Positions 1 to 14,100 of a stretch of 64,000 bases of DNA are shown here, piece by piece. Position 1 is the stretch's first letter, and every line of letters begins with the position of its first letter. Source of the DNA: Hypoxylon rubiginosum (lineage: Eukaryota > Ascomycota > Sordariomycetes > Xylariales > Hypoxylaceae); the NCBI GenBank assembly GCA_902806565.1, contig CADCXA010000022.1, positions 81,481 to 145,480 of the forward strand. Reading direction: 5' to 3'. The notes under the pieces were generated by a model that was not told where the DNA came from, searched no databases, and saw only the letters and a program-made list of their open reading frames with translations. The position numbers and the translations under genes are program-made.

Positions 1-448
<448 letters not shown>

Positions 449-1045
449 ATGAGAATGGGGAGCCCAGTTAATCCAGATCCGCCAGTAGTCATACCGTCAG
501 AAGTCATACCATTTAGAATAAACCCCTACGATTCATTCCCACCCAGCTCCAGATCCTCTACTGGCGTTACTACTCCGACCCATACGTCGATTATGGACAA
601 TTTAACGCTTCACTCACCTACTTCCCCGAAAGACAAGCACACGGAGACGCCACCATATGCTGGTAGCACATATGCTATACGAGACCGCAAGTCTGGACGC
701 TTAATCACTCTCCTAAATGGGAGTCTCCGACTGGAGAACTGCACAGGAGAACAGGGCGGATGGCATTGGAAGTGTGAAGAGAAGCAAGGTTGGCTTGGAT
801 TCCGCAATCCTGTATCGGGGACCTACATGGGTCATGACACACTGGGCAGCTTCCTCGCTGTTGTCAACCATCATAAGACGCACGAATATTTCTGCGCTCG
901 GAGACATCCCGAAGGCGGCTATCTCCTGCTAATGAGGCAGGGTGATGAGTTACGCAAAATGGCTATCGGGGAGGACGGCCACGAGCTGGTAATGACGACA
1001 GGCGAGGGCGCACGGTGGGACTTCGAGAAGATTGGCGACCGTTAG
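449..1045 (+). CDS. Uncharacterised protein with probable beta-trefoil (fascin-like) domain, copy 1
   Basis: The protein is about 198 residues from the ATG at 449. The open frame extends upstream to 404, but there it starts only with TTG. The first ~60 residues are Ser/Pro/Thr-rich and probably disordered. The rest has the pattern ETPPYAGSTYAIRDRKSGR, then LITL, a CTGEQGGWHWKC stretch, GWLGFRNPVSGTYMGHD and a C-terminal WDFE. I associate this with uncharacterised Pezizomycotina proteins predicted to fold as a beta-trefoil; no function is known to me. It lacks a signal peptide and membrane segments. The next gene downstream is a clear paralogue in the same orientation, so the pair arose by tandem duplication. 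Family assignment is moderate and the start uncertain. Confidence 0.7.
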   Translation: MRMGSPVNPDPPVVIPSEVIPFRINPYDSFPPSSRSSTGVTTPTHTSIMDNLTLHSPTSPKDKHTETPPYAGSTYAIRDRKSGRLITLLNGSLRLENCTGEQGGWHWKCEEKQGWLGFRNPVSGTYMGHDTLGSFLAVVNHHKTHEYFCARRHPEGGYLLLMRQGDELRKMAIGEDGHELVMTTGEGARWDFEKIGDR

Positions 1046-1230
1046 TAGGGTTCTGATAGTAGAGTAATAGGTAGAAGGATGTCGTATTTCTCAAGAATCT
1101 ACGGTCTGGTAACGACCGTTGTGTCTCATTCTCTAGGGATGGGCATATCACGCGGCAAACAGACTTTTTCCATCTGCGACAGTCCGCGCAAGTAATAGGA
1201 ACTGAGACATTACGTGTATGATCCCAAAAG

Positions 1231-1236
1231 TATAAA
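1231..1236 (+). promoter_or_regulatory. TATA box of beta-trefoil copy 2
   Basis: TATAAA within TATAAAACGG, about 153 bases before the ATG at 1389. The 343-base spacer between the paralogues therefore appears to hold an independent promoter. Confidence 0.4.
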
Positions 1237-1388
1237 ACGGCTCGAGATTAAGTAGAGGGCAAATAGATGAACCCCCTCCGCGAAATTCTCCCTTGTCAGT
1301 CGTACCTAGGTAGTAGGCGTTATAAGCTACAACAATTCCTTGATCGAAGTCTGTAGCTTGAAGAAGAGGTCCTACCTTTAGGTAGACA

Positions 1389-1955
1389 ATGGGAAACGAA
1401 GAACAGCCGTGGCTCTTCAAAGGCCCTGAAATCAAGAGATCCGAAAGTCTCAGCTCTATGTTCGAATCCACCTCCACCTCAAGTAGTGGTATGGCGACCC
1501 CGACAGATACGATGACATCCGACAACTCGATAGACGATCTTCAATCTATGACTTCACAGAATGACGGACGTATAGATACCCCGCCATATCCCGGTCGGAC
1601 GTTTGCAATACGAGAGCGCGAGTCGGGACGCTTGATCACCCTTATTGATGGTGACATTCGATTAGAATATTGCACGGGAGAGCAGGGTGGATGGCATTGG
1701 AGATGCGCGGAGGATAAAGGCTGGCTCACATTCCGTAGCCCCGTGTCTGGACAGTATATAGGGGGAAACGCAATCCGACAACGCTTCTACGCTCGAGAAC
1801 ATTCCCAAGGTGGCTACGAGTTACTGTCGAGACGTGACGATGAGTTGGTTAAGATACATATTGGGAAGGATAATCGTTCGCTGATAAGGAGAGCTGGCGG
1901 GGAGACGCTATGGGACTTCGAGGAGGTTGTCAGTGCTCGACTCTCGACTCTTTAG
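1389..1955 (+). CDS. Uncharacterised protein with probable beta-trefoil (fascin-like) domain, copy 2
   Basis: This is a 188-residue intronless paralogue of the upstream gene. Residues ~1-60 are a Ser/Thr-rich, low-complexity leader. The domain from ~63 onward shares DTPPYPGRTFAIRERESGR, LITL, CTGEQGGWHWRC, GWLTFRSPVSGQYIG and the final LWDFEEV with copy 1. Copy 2 lacks a short insert present after the GHD/GGN position of copy 1 (the GSFLAVVNHHKTHE region), consistent with variation in a trefoil loop. It has a true ATG start and its own TATA box. No signal peptide or membrane segment is visible, so a cytoplasmic location is likely. Function is unknown. Confidence 0.75.
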   Translation: MGNEEQPWLFKGPEIKRSESLSSMFESTSTSSSGMATPTDTMTSDNSIDDLQSMTSQNDGRIDTPPYPGRTFAIRERESGRLITLIDGDIRLEYCTGEQGGWHWRCAEDKGWLTFRSPVSGQYIGGNAIRQRFYAREHSQGGYELLSRRDDELVKIHIGKDNRSLIRRAGGETLWDFEEVVSARLSTL

Positions 1956-4900
1956 ACAGGAGCTAGCAGTATCGGGACAGATAGGGTGGTCGAGCTTAGG
2001 AGACAAAGGGTAGGTTCTTACCACAGTTATGAGTCAGGCTCACATCAATCATATAGTAGAGAAAAGTCCAATCATAAAGATTTCACCATGATTATTTAAC
2101 TTGATGTGGAGTACCTTGGCTCAATACATAGGATAGCATCGCTACGTATTCTGATGGAACCTCAAAAAGACAGAAATACAGAGATAATACGCACTGAAAT
2201 CTGGCGGTCTTCGTGAAATACGTCATGACGAGATTGCTGACGGCCAGTGCAATTTGTAGGGTGCCCAATGTCGGTTGGGCACAAACGAGAAATGACTGAT
2301 AAAGGCTCTCTAAGACGGAGATGAAAGGGATAGAAGCATGGATATTGAACTGGCATCACGTCGATGCGACGTGTTCCCTGGTCAAAGCCTTGAAACTATT
2401 TTCGAGGCCGTTTGTCCGGCTTCTCAGACAACCGGACAATAATACTGGCCAAGTGTCGTCAGATGTAGCCAGTGGCCAGTATGAGAGGTGTCTGAATGGG
2501 TTCTCGAATTCGACGTTGACACATAAGTAAACTCGTTTGGCATCGAAAGCACGTCGTCCTATTCATAGGCTGGTGTGTCTGATCTACACTTAGGTCTACT
2601 TATTTGCCCATAGATGCAGGCTGTGACCAGGTCTAGGCTTATTACGCGGGTCGAATCAGCCATCTCCAACGGCGGTGAGGATGCAGTGGTTAACCATGAG
2701 ATATCATGTAGGTGGGCAAACAAAGGGAAAGGGGTACACGTTGCCCATCGTTCAGTCTGCCAAAGATGGGCTCTTGCTCCCAGTGGGACGCATTACACCA
2801 ACAACAGACACCCACGTCGGAGCATCCGACCATCAACTGCATCTACTCAAGATCATGTGCATATAACGACAAAGTCAAATGCCAAAATCAAAGCAGTCGC
2901 GGCCATACGGCATCTTTGTGGATTGACATAGAGACGTCCAGCCCACTCTGCTTCCTCAGGCGGCCGTCTAGGCGGCCGCCCCTGCGGCCCTCGAAGCGGT
3001 GACAACCGCCGTCGACGCAAGCCAAGCATATGGACTTCTCTTCCGCGTAAACAAGAGCTGCCTGCATAACACCTGCCTCCAAGGGCAACGCGGGAAAAAA
3101 CAGCAGGGTCGTCCGTTAGCGTGCGCATTGCTCGCTCGCCTGCATATCTACCGTCGTATTTTAAGCGCGAGGGAACCAACACGCGTCCGCGGCGATTGGC
3201 TATACTTGCGCCATTAGTGCTACGGAGACGCGTCTCGAGCATGAGGTAGGTAGGACGGCATAACGCCCTGATAAGTCGTCGTTCGACTGGTCCCCCCCTC
3301 CCCCCACTTCACAAGCAGGCGGAAAACAACGGGCGAGGAGTTGCAGCCTGCCGATACGATTCCCGTGGCAATTCCGTGGCGAAGGAGGTGTGGGGGTCCT
3401 ACTACGATGCTCGCCGAGCGGACTTTGCATCCGACGTTATTCGGTGACCTCAGCTGAAGCATCCACCAGGCCGGTTTGAGCGGCCTCGCACATAGTGGGA
3501 GCCTCCACTTGCAGATGGGCTGTTTGACCGCTAGATACTCCCAGATGCTTCTTCTGTAGGCACTGGTTAGTTTCATCAAGGCCGTTTGTCCTGAGCTGTC
3601 ACTTGTCAGAAAGTGGCTTACCAATCATAGATTTTGGAGACATGGTAATTGAAGCTCCAAATGACGACGGCCGTCGGCAAGCTACCGAGTTCGTTGACTC
3701 TAAGCTGAAACGGAGGATGGGAAAATTCGATTATTCCAAGTCTATAGTGAACGCATTGATAAAAATGCGAAATGTAATCAAATACGGACGGTATGAATGA
3801 TAGGAGGATCGTGATGCCCGTCAGTTGTTTGAGGTCTATTATCTAATGCGAGATGAACAAGACGAGAGGCTCAAGCTAGCCAATGCCTCCCTGGTCGGTT
3901 TTATCATGTCCCTTGTCAATATCAAACGCTGTAAAATCCCGAGAACAATTCGTCTTGTTCTGTCGGATCCGACATGTCGGTACCCCACTCCACATATTTC
4001 GAAATGTTGCGAAGGAACCGATAACGAATGGTAAAATCTGGTTAGCGAACCCGTATACCTGTAGTTCTTGGGTCTCAAGATGATCAGGGCGTTGTTTCAT
4101 CGACGCCGGGTAGGCTTCCGCTTAGTCACCTCTATCCGGTAGCTACAGTAGGGATTTCGGTTTCTCGGATCGTCTGATGTTGTTGACATCGCTAATATCA
4201 AGAACGTGGGGTGGCATCGAAGGATTCACGAAAAAAATCCTTACTATAGAGGGGCCTAAGCTGTGCTAAGGAACGTGGATAGCCTCTTTAGGGAGCGAAT
4301 ACGTGGAGTAGGCCAATAAGAGAGAATTTGATAGGGCTGGTCATCGCACTAACCCCGCTAGAACGAATATCAAACATGGCGAACGGACTTGAAACGAAAC
4401 ATCCCCTTACAGCCTTAACAACCTACCTACGTCCTTATGTAAGTCCGCTACATATCGTTCATCCCAAGTCCACGTGCTAAGCTTTTTAAGTATCATGGCT
4501 GGGATTCTATGATCGCGATGGGAAATGGGAAGCGAGAAGATAAATTGCATTTCAGGGGTGATATGGTATCAACAGTTATTGGCGTATTCATGCCTACCGC
4601 ATGTCGGTTCGTCTAGGACCTAGATTAGAGACAGGAGATATAATCAGCTCGGAGCTGCGATGCCCTCAGAGCTGGAGACGGCGCCGTCTTTAAAGTTCAA
4701 GATGCTACAGTATAACTTATACATGGTTGTGGTTTGTGAGATGTCGTTAGCGATTTTCTGTTCCCTTCTACGCGGCCTTGATAAGTTAATGCCACTTAAG
4801 TTAGTGGTCATATCATTAAAGATTCTATACCGACGATCGTATGTAGAAGCAGTTCCACCCCTTTACGTGAAGGAGCCGTGATTACAAATTACTCTGCCTC

Positions 4901-5727
4901 GGTTGAGCGCACGCACGATAACTTCACCTGGGTAAGTTAAGTCAAAAGGAGGAATTAGGATTTAGCTTGTTCGAAGTTATCCCAACTAGCTGGGAACCAC
5001 GTGCATTAGCCCGGTTATATCCTCCGGAGGATTTCTCGCTACAAGCCTGTGCCTGGCCTTATACCTTGGCATCGATTAGATGGGACATGCGTTCAGGGGA
5101 TATAGGTAGCGAGTATCAGATTCAAAAGTGTGGTGTTAGTGAGGGAGGCACAAGTCTCCTGTTAATTCGGCTTCGAATTGAGAATTATCAGTCGTCTTTG
5201 AAAGTTTTTTTTTGCATCCGTATCGATGAGCTTATGTGACTGCCCTAACCAAGCCGGTTGTGCAAAGGAGTTTAGCAATACGCTGACGCTATATCGTGTG
5301 ATGGTATTTAGATCTGAATTACAAATGAATTACAAGAATGTTAGCTGCGAGTTTGCGAAAATCATATAAAGATGTAAGGGAATGCTCGTCTTAGGTATGC
5401 TAGCACCAGCATCTCTTATTAAGAATATTCGTGTCTTTCGTCACATGGATCTGGGTTTAAAAGGATACAATGATGCAAGTATAAGCTGACGACAGCTCCT
5501 ACCAATGCTGTCGCTGTAGGTCCTGTTTGAATCTGCCGTGCCTTACCTCTTGGATCCAAACGCTAGCGCATGCAGAGTTGGGTGGTTGATACATTAAAAT
5601 GCAGGCAACGAGCAATAATGACGGGGGCAGGTAGAAGACTCGAGACTGCATTGGACGTCGATATCATTTGTCGTACGGAAGTTGCGTGCGCTCGGGGAAC
5701 ACAGCAGATATCCGGGTTTAACAACGT

Positions 5728-5769
5728 TAGGAGGTAGGCTCGGGATGGTTGCCGATAGAATACCTCCTA
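5728..5769. repeat. Short inverted repeat (hairpin)
   Basis: Two perfect 9-bp arms, 5728-5736 and 5761-5769, flank a 24-base loop. Related TAGGTA/TACCTA motifs recur across the window, so this is probably one of many such palindromic fragments. Confidence 0.35.
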
Positions 5770-7227
5770 CCTAATTCATTTCGAGTCACTTTCCATGACC
5801 TTTCACACTTTTCACGAGAAAACCTATTCCCGGATTAGATTCTTCACATTCGGAATTCGCATACGTATGAGGCATGGATTTCGTAATCTGCCCGTCCGCC
5901 AGATCTAGGAATTGAGAGGAATCACATTATTTTTCTGGAAAACTGGGCGGACTTTTTGTCTAGAACCCACCCGACTCACCCCCGACTCACCACTCGGCCC
6001 TGTCAAGACTCATGAGCATCTTCTCTCCCCTAGTAGCCCTAACAGCCCTGGTCGACCGACTGGGGTAGTCGCCAAAGTGGATAGACGGACAGCGGAAGGT
6101 CGCCTATCCAGCCAGTTAGCGATCTTGTCGAAATGAACTTTCCAGACACCCCTGCGGCTCGATATTTCTAAATTTGATCCGTCCTGATAGCGAGAGCGAA
6201 TTGGCTGTCCGCGAGCGGGCGCGATGGTAGGTGGCAGCGGCTCGTAGAGACGACCCTCTCTCGATAGCCGCGACCTTGTCCGAAAACGCGCTGGTGCTCA
6301 ATTAATTTGACGGCAGCCAACATGAGCGAGACACGCTTTCTTCTCCAATCGCTATGGCCTCTTTGCAAATGCCATTCAGTTATAGTTTATACGTCTGAGC
6401 GAATATTCTCCAGGTACCTGTTATCGTGAGATAACGCCCGGGGTAGTATGGCGTTCGTCATTTCGCCTTGTTATGGAGCTTCAACATCATCCCCTGCTTC
6501 CTAGACACCAGACTTTCAATCTATCTTGGGCTCAGACCTGTTGGTGGCCTTTAGCTGTGTCAAAGAGCCTGGAGCTAAAAACAGGAGGATTCAACACTAG
6601 CCTGGAGACTTGGTCCATGTCCAGGTTCCAGGGACCACTGACCAAGAACTCGCATTGTTGACCCCTCCCCCTCTCTTGCGACTCACGATGGATAGTTCCA
6701 GGAGTTGACCCTCCGTGACTACGAGCATCTCAAAGCTGTTGCCGTTTTTTTCTTGCAACTGTACACTCTACACTACTGCGCGAGGTGCAGGACCAACCAC
6801 CTAGTAACGAAGCACACGAGCACAGCCTACATAAATACATGCGGTAGTGTACCACCTTACCAAAGCGGATGGGCCCGCCGGGAGCACAGACGCAATGGAG
6901 TTCAACTTTTGCTGTTGCTTCCGAAGCCCTGTACGTAGGTAGGCAGGCTGTAGGTCAAAAGCAAACGTCTCGTTGACTCCGACTGTCCGACAGCCCCGAA
7001 ATGCACCTTCGCATGCAAGCTGGCTGGCTGGCAAGGTGAAGAGGGACCCAGCTCTTCAAAGGGCCCTGGCCCGATGATACCCTGCGATGCTCCAGCCATC
7101 AAGAGGATCAGTCCCCATAATGTAAACCCCGGCTAGTCCCAGGAGTCCAGACAACCACACGAAGACGGCCGCTGCCAAGGATGGGCGACATTCTGCACCA
7201 GGACCCATCCGCTTTCTAGGCCGCCCG

Positions 7228-7248
7228 CCTGCCTGCCTGCCTGCCTAC
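7228..7248 (+). repeat. CCTG microsatellite
   Basis: Several consecutive GCCTGCCTGCC units in an otherwise unique intergenic region. Approximate boundaries. Confidence 0.5.
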
Positions 7249-7598
7249 TGCTGCACACCTGGAGAATCCATATCCTCTCCCGTCACCCGTAGGCCGTCCG
7301 CGCCACGCCACGCCGTTCCTAGCGCGTTCACTACAGACGCCATCCGTCCCAATGTTCCCTTCGTTGATTCCAAGGGCTAGAGTACTTTGTACTTATGATC
7401 CCGGCTAGAAACTCCTTAGTCAGGCACATATCCTTGACGATGGCGTCGAGATACATGTATCCTAGAGCTAGGATGTTACTGCACACGGCAGCAATAGACG
7501 AAGAAGTACTTCGTCCTCTTTTACAGCTGGGTAGGCCTGCTGGGATGAGAGAGGCACAGCTTAACATCTTCTCTTGAGTTGTTAGTCTACGACTTGGA

Positions 7599-7604
7599 TA
7601 TAAA
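7599..7604 (+). promoter_or_regulatory. Possible TATA box of the DUF3455-like gene
   Basis: TATAAA about 540 bases before the ATG at 8141. If used, the gene has a long pyrimidine-rich leader. Open frames run through that leader (7640-8140 in the signal-peptide frame), but the clear signal peptide begins only at 8141. Confidence 0.3.
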
Positions 7605-8140
7605 CTCGAGTTGATCCCCTCGAGAGGAGTTCACGATCATTGTCATCATCATCGCTTTCATCTCTCTCTGTATCTTCTTCCGGGGTCTTGTTTCCTACAG
7701 TATATTACATCCGCTTTCCGCATCTTGGGGAATTTGTTATCTATCGTTTTCAGCTCTTTGTCAAATTTCGTCTAAATCGACCACGTCAAATCTCGGCTCG
7801 GGAAGCCCTCTCTCGCTCTCATCTTGCATTGCATATACCTGAAAATACAACCATACGCGCATATTTCTTATTCCATCCTAAGCGCCGACCAGCCAACCAC
7901 CACCACCCACACAACACACGGCCACGGCCACGGCCAGCTAAGAAACATTACACCGTCCTCAGCTACCGCCTGCACCACCCTGGTACCTACTTCGCCCAAG
8001 TACCTTTGTACAGTCGTTTCCCGTCCAGTTCTTTCGCCCGCCGGTCTTATAATATCTCTTTGGGGTCCTTTTCCCTTCCCAGTCTTAGCAGCACTACCTT
8101 CACGAAGTTCTATTCCAAGAAAAGAGAAGATTTCGTCACG

Positions 8141-9002
8141 ATGCAGTCGAAAAGTCTATTTGCCTTCTTCTCGGCTCTGGCCCTCTCTTCTGCTTCCCCT
8201 CTACGACGTAGGTGTAGCAACAGCACGGTCCCGACCCCTACTAATTCGACTACTACTCCTCCAGCCGCTACTGTCCCTGTACTGCCTACCACCGGATGTA
8301 AGCCTAACCAAGCCCCCAAATATTCCCCCGTCTTTTACGAGGCTCTCGAATACTGACAATATCATAGCCGGCACCCAACTCGCCGGCGCCGATGGCGCTA
8401 CGCTGAAGCATATCCTCGTCGGCCACGGCATCCAGAACTACACGTGCACCGCGGCGGACGTGACGGCGACATCCATTGGCGCGCTGGCCGTGCTATGGGA
8501 GATCACGGATCTGTACCCCGGCGTGTCATCATCCTCTCTGTCGGCGGCCGACTTTGACACCTTCACGTCCAAAGTGCTGCGGACAACAAGCATGCCGCTG
8601 AACATGGCGACAGACAGTACCACAGGAGCGGACGTGGCCGCTCCATTCCCGGCGCCGGTAGACTTGACGGTAGACGGCCTTAGCGCGCCGATCAAGTTCC
8701 TGGGCCACCACTTCTTCGACAGCGCCAACACGCCGACGTTCGACTTGAGCGGGGCGGACGACGGCGAGCTGTTCAAGGGCAAGAAAGACGCCAACATCGC
8801 CGCGCCGGCCGACGCGGACAAGGGCGAGGACCCCATCACCGGCGCCGTGGACTGGCTGCGCCTGAGCGACAAGGGCACCAGCACGGGCGTCAGCCTCGTC
8901 TACCGCGTTTGGACGGCCGGCGGCAACCCCGAGACCTGCACCGACGCCGGCGAGAGCCAAAGCATCCCGTACACGGCGCAGTACTGGATCTTCTCGGCTT
9001 AA
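8141..9002 (+). CDS. Secreted DUF3455-like protein
   Basis: Two exons, 8141-8297 and 8368-9002, encode 263 residues. The 70-nt intron starts GTAAGC and ends TACTGACAATATCATAG, and restores the frame exactly. The N-terminus MQSKSLFAFFSALALSSASP is a classic signal peptide, followed by a short Thr/Pro/Asn linker. The mature part contains a GTQLAGADGATLKHILVGHG stretch, then QNYTC, a LGHHFFD motif, VDWLRLSDKG and a C-terminal YTAQYWIFSA, which I associate with fungal secreted DUF3455 proteins. No biochemical role is established that I know of. Exon 2 is notably more GC-rich than the surrounding DNA. The family call is from memory of motifs. Confidence 0.75.
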
Positions 9003-10374
9003 GAAGCAAGACGTCTCTTGCGTAAAGTCATTACATAACTGGGCGGCTATACATTACAGAAAACTTGGTGGAGTTCAAGTCGTTGCTAAGCCGAAAACTT
9101 TGGAGGGAGGGAGATATCCTAATAAGACGGTCGGATAAGAAGGGATATTGGAGGCGTTTCGGGTTTTCTTACGACTATCATGGGGCGGGGGATGGAATGG
9201 AATGGGATGAGACAACACTACTACATTCTTTGGTGGCTAGACGGGCCTTCTCCTTTTTTCACACACCTAGAATCTTTTCGTTTCGTTTGGGGGTTTTTCT
9301 TTTACGGCTTCGATGGATGGCTTTCACTGCTACGTCGCAATGTTGTAAAAAGAAGCAAAGGCAGGATATACCCGATATTTTTTTTTATAGCTTCTTATAT
9401 TCTGGTGCGAGAAGCGATGTATATACTGTACGAGGAAACAATGTTATTAGAAAATTGGATGATGTTTCGTATCAAACCTTGATCTACGATGGCCCGTGAT
9501 GCTATTCCGCTTCGGGGCGGTACTGAGACATAGACACGGATAAGACATTTCACTGTAGAAGATAGAAAATGACGGCTAAATAAATCAACCTTCTACTTGA
9601 GTATCTACATATCCTCACGATTCCAACTTCACCTTACGTTCATCTCATCTAAAATATACCACATTGATAATTTACATGCCTGCCTACATGAACCTACCTG
9701 GAATTTACCTGGGTCAGGTACCTACACGTAGGCAAGTATGTAGCATCCGCACCCGAGTTCTCATTTACCCCAAGATTGCACGTTGCATACGATAGATCTC
9801 TTCATATCCATCCATAAATGTGATATCAGTGCATGTTGCATTATTTTCCATTTTCAAGAATTGTCATCATTAAAAAAGAACTTTCCCTTTGTGTTTTTAT
9901 TTTAATATTCGTCGTAACCCAAGACTCGTTGAATTAATTAAAAACTTTCGCAAAGCCGCTCTCTCCTTCTTGGCCTTGGCCTGGGCAAGAAAAAGAAAAA
10001 GAAAAAATGCAAAATGCAAAATGCAAAGCAGCAAAACCCCCCACCACCCCATCATTCGCTAGGTTAAGGTGTGTGTCATTTCTCCCTGCCGCTGAGCGTA
10101 GTCGCCCAATCTCTCTTCTCCCTTCTCCCTGGACCGGTTTTCCAAAAATAGCCCTGCTATATATCCCCCCCGGTTCAAAGTACGCGCACGCACCCGTCCC
10201 GTGACCATCATCATCATCGTCATCATCGGGCGCGCGCGTTCACCAGCAGAGGTATTCTTTTCTCCTGATATTTTGGTTGTAACGGCTAAATCGCCTCGGG
10301 GGGCTGTCCTCCTCCGTTTCATCCACCCTCCTCATTTCCTCCGCCGCCAAATAATACTGGAAGAGGAGGAGATT
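9003..10374. other. Intergenic region between convergent genes
   Basis: This separates the DUF3455-like gene from the kinase gene, which read toward each other. It should hold both 3' UTRs. It includes T-rich tracts, a run of AAATGC repeats near 10006-10030 and dispersed TACCTACCTG-like palindromic fragments around 9690-9735. No coding region is supported. Confidence 0.4.
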
Positions 10375-11946
<1,572 letters not shown>

Positions 11947-13409
11947 TGTGGAATTCGGGCTTCAGGATCGCTACTACTATGGAATACGAATCGCAACTGT
12001 TGTGCCTTGGAATAGGGCTAGGTTGAATGAGGTTGCGACTCGGATTTCGTTCGATTTCGTTTCTAATATCGTAGCTAATGACACAAAGACCAAGAACAAA
12101 AGGTAATTGGGACTATAAGACTCTTTCAGAGAGGAGGGCTCTGTTATCCAAGATATGACAAGCGGAATTATATAGCAAAGAACGATAATGAGGAGGGCGA
12201 GCTCGAGTTTTAAAGATTTGATGTAAGGCTGACGAGAGAATAGCCCAAGGAGGTAAAGGGGGTCAGCAAGCTGATGATGGTTGGGATGATATTTAAATTT
12301 GTACAAGGCGGCGTATAAGTACGGAATACAAAATACCCTGACAAGCTTGATATAACCAGTTTAGCTTAAGGGGTAATGAAAAAAAAGCAACACAGCCCAA
12401 GACGGAATAGTAGCGACGTAGAAGTGACCCTTTTTTCTCTTATTCAGAGTCTGGATATGCGCCGTGTCACGTCTCAGGCAGGTCAAGTTCGACTTGGGGG
12501 TCAAAAAGGCGAAGAGGTTGAAGGAGGGGAAATCTGAACAAGCCCACAAAGCTTTCCAAGGTTCAGGGCCAACAAGCGAAGGTGGGATGGTTTTTTCCCC
12601 GCATAGCCACAGCGATACCGACAAATAGTTGGCCAGTTTTCGAGGCCCTCTACCTACATGTATCCACTACTGCGGTTCCAAGCTACTATCGTAGCGCCTA
12701 TATGACCCTTGTCCGTCTTATAAGCGCCAGCTGCCGGTCAGTGATTGGACTAAACCCGTGAAAGCAATTTTAGATGGTAAATATCAACGTCGGTATTCGA
12801 CTAGGAAGTACGAAGAAATAAGAATTACTCGAACGTTAACCGCGCTTCGGATGGATGTACTACCTAATGGAAAGTTGAAATAAAAGAGACAAAGCGTAAA
12901 AATAGTCGAGGAGAAGACATGAGCACAGCTTTCCGCAAGGCTCGGCTAGAGTGCGTCCCGATGCGGGAACGGCCGTATGCTAACCCTACTTAAGGTACTG
13001 CTATCGCTATCCCACACTAGATCCATCCAAGGGGCTGAGCTGAGGCTGAGGAAGATATTCTTGGCCCCCATATCTCATCATCAATGCGACCTTAGTTGAC
13101 ATGTGCTACTGGTTGACATAATTTGATATAATTTCTAAGATGATGCTAAATATATTCCCACCCGTCTAATCTGTTCGTAACCTTGTAGATAGACGGCTTG
13201 GAAGTCGACTAGGCTAATGACGATTGTTCCAATTAGCGTCGTGAATTTCCGGGCATTAGAATCGACTACAGATTCGATATATACCTAGGTATACATAGCA
13301 AGTAAAAGCTGTCCGGATATTCATAAAATCTAATGCACCGTCGCCACGTCTATTAAACTCTATGTATTCTAAACGGAGCAATGCTGGGTATCATAAGTTA
13401 GGTAGGTAA
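11947..13409. other. Intergenic region upstream of the MAP kinase
   Basis: The first several hundred bases (11947 to about 12600) are the probable promoter and 5' UTR of the kinase gene. The rest lies beyond the 3' end of the phosphatase gene. I see no supportable coding frame or RNA gene. Confidence 0.4.
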
Positions 13410-14100
13410 TCAAGCTGTCGTCTTGGCGAGATCGGGAAACGTCTGCTCTAGAAAGTTGGTCGAAAACCTCTTGCACTGCTCGAATGCCTTCTCGAAGGCG
13501 TCACGACCGATATAGTACGGATCCTGCACCACCTCTTTGCGGCCCGTACCGGAGAACTCGCCGAAGAGCATGACCTGCGCCTTGGATGACGACGACTTCT
13601 TTCTCCTGTTATTCCACCGCTGGAGATCCGACAGGTTCGAGTTGTCCATCGCGAATATGTAATCGAAGTTTTGGAAGTCGCTGTCGCGGAGCTGCAACAC
13701 AAGTTCTTGTTAGTATCTTCTTCAATGGAATGCTACTCATCATATACCGCAATCTGCTCTAGGACTTACCTTGCGCGCCGCATGGACGTAATTCGTAACA
13801 CCGTTGTCTTCGAGGGTCGACATCGTTCGGGAATCCGGCTCGTCACCGATGTGGTATCCACCTATCCCGACACACGAACGTTAGCATGAATAACTCCTGA
13901 AACGATGGGGGCTTTTGCGTACCTGTGCCGCAGGAATCCACCTTGCCGACGAGGCTGTAATACGGCGACGACTTGTCTTGAACAATGGACCGGAAAACAC
14001 CTTCCGCCATGGTAGACCGGCAGATGTTGCCCAAGCAGACAAAAAGCACAGAGATCTTCTGTGGCTGCGCACTGCCCGTGGTCGCCGTAGTGCTCGACAT
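13410..14100 (-). CDS. Low-molecular-weight protein tyrosine phosphatase
   Basis: Three exons on the minus strand, 14100-13923, 13861-13770 and 13691-13410, give 183 residues. The protein should hydrolyse phosphotyrosine through a cysteinyl-phosphate intermediate in the cytosol. The P-loop VCLGNICRST supplies Cys22-X5-Arg28-Ser. The family's general acid is the Asp of QDPYYIG (about Asp147). The middle exon supplies the GYHIGDEPDSRT segment, and the third the FDYIFAMDNSNL segment. Compared with bacterial and mammalian members (~157 residues) it has a short N-terminal Ser/Thr extension and a Lys/Ser-rich insert around residues 120-130. Donor sites are GTACGC and GTAAGT, acceptors ATAG and TTGCAG. 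Confidence 0.95.

Larger units (their letters stand above)
1956..7598. other. 5.6-kb stretch without a supportable gene
   Basis: Base composition is ordinary but no reading frame shows family resemblance, and no tRNA or rRNA is recognisable. Short frames at about 3.6-4.0 kb and 5.0-5.2 kb have no convincing start, intron signals or domain. Small structures: a 9-bp stem TAGGAGGTA (5728-5736) with TACCTCCTA (5761-5769), and a short CCTG microsatellite at about 7230-7246. Decayed genes or an unannotated non-coding transcript cannot be excluded. Confidence 0.4.

Noticed and set aside
3603..4034. Two adjacent frames that might be exons of a decayed gene
   Set aside because: No ATG at the first frame's start, no clear splice pair joining them and no recognisable domain.
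4967..5239. 90-residue open frame
   Set aside because: It begins with a non-ATG codon and shows no family resemblance; consistent with chance in gene-free DNA.
7824..8367. N-terminal extension of the DUF3455-like frame upstream of 8368
   Set aside because: The signal peptide is in another frame at 8141 and a good intron at 8298-8367 joins the two, so the extension is a shadow.
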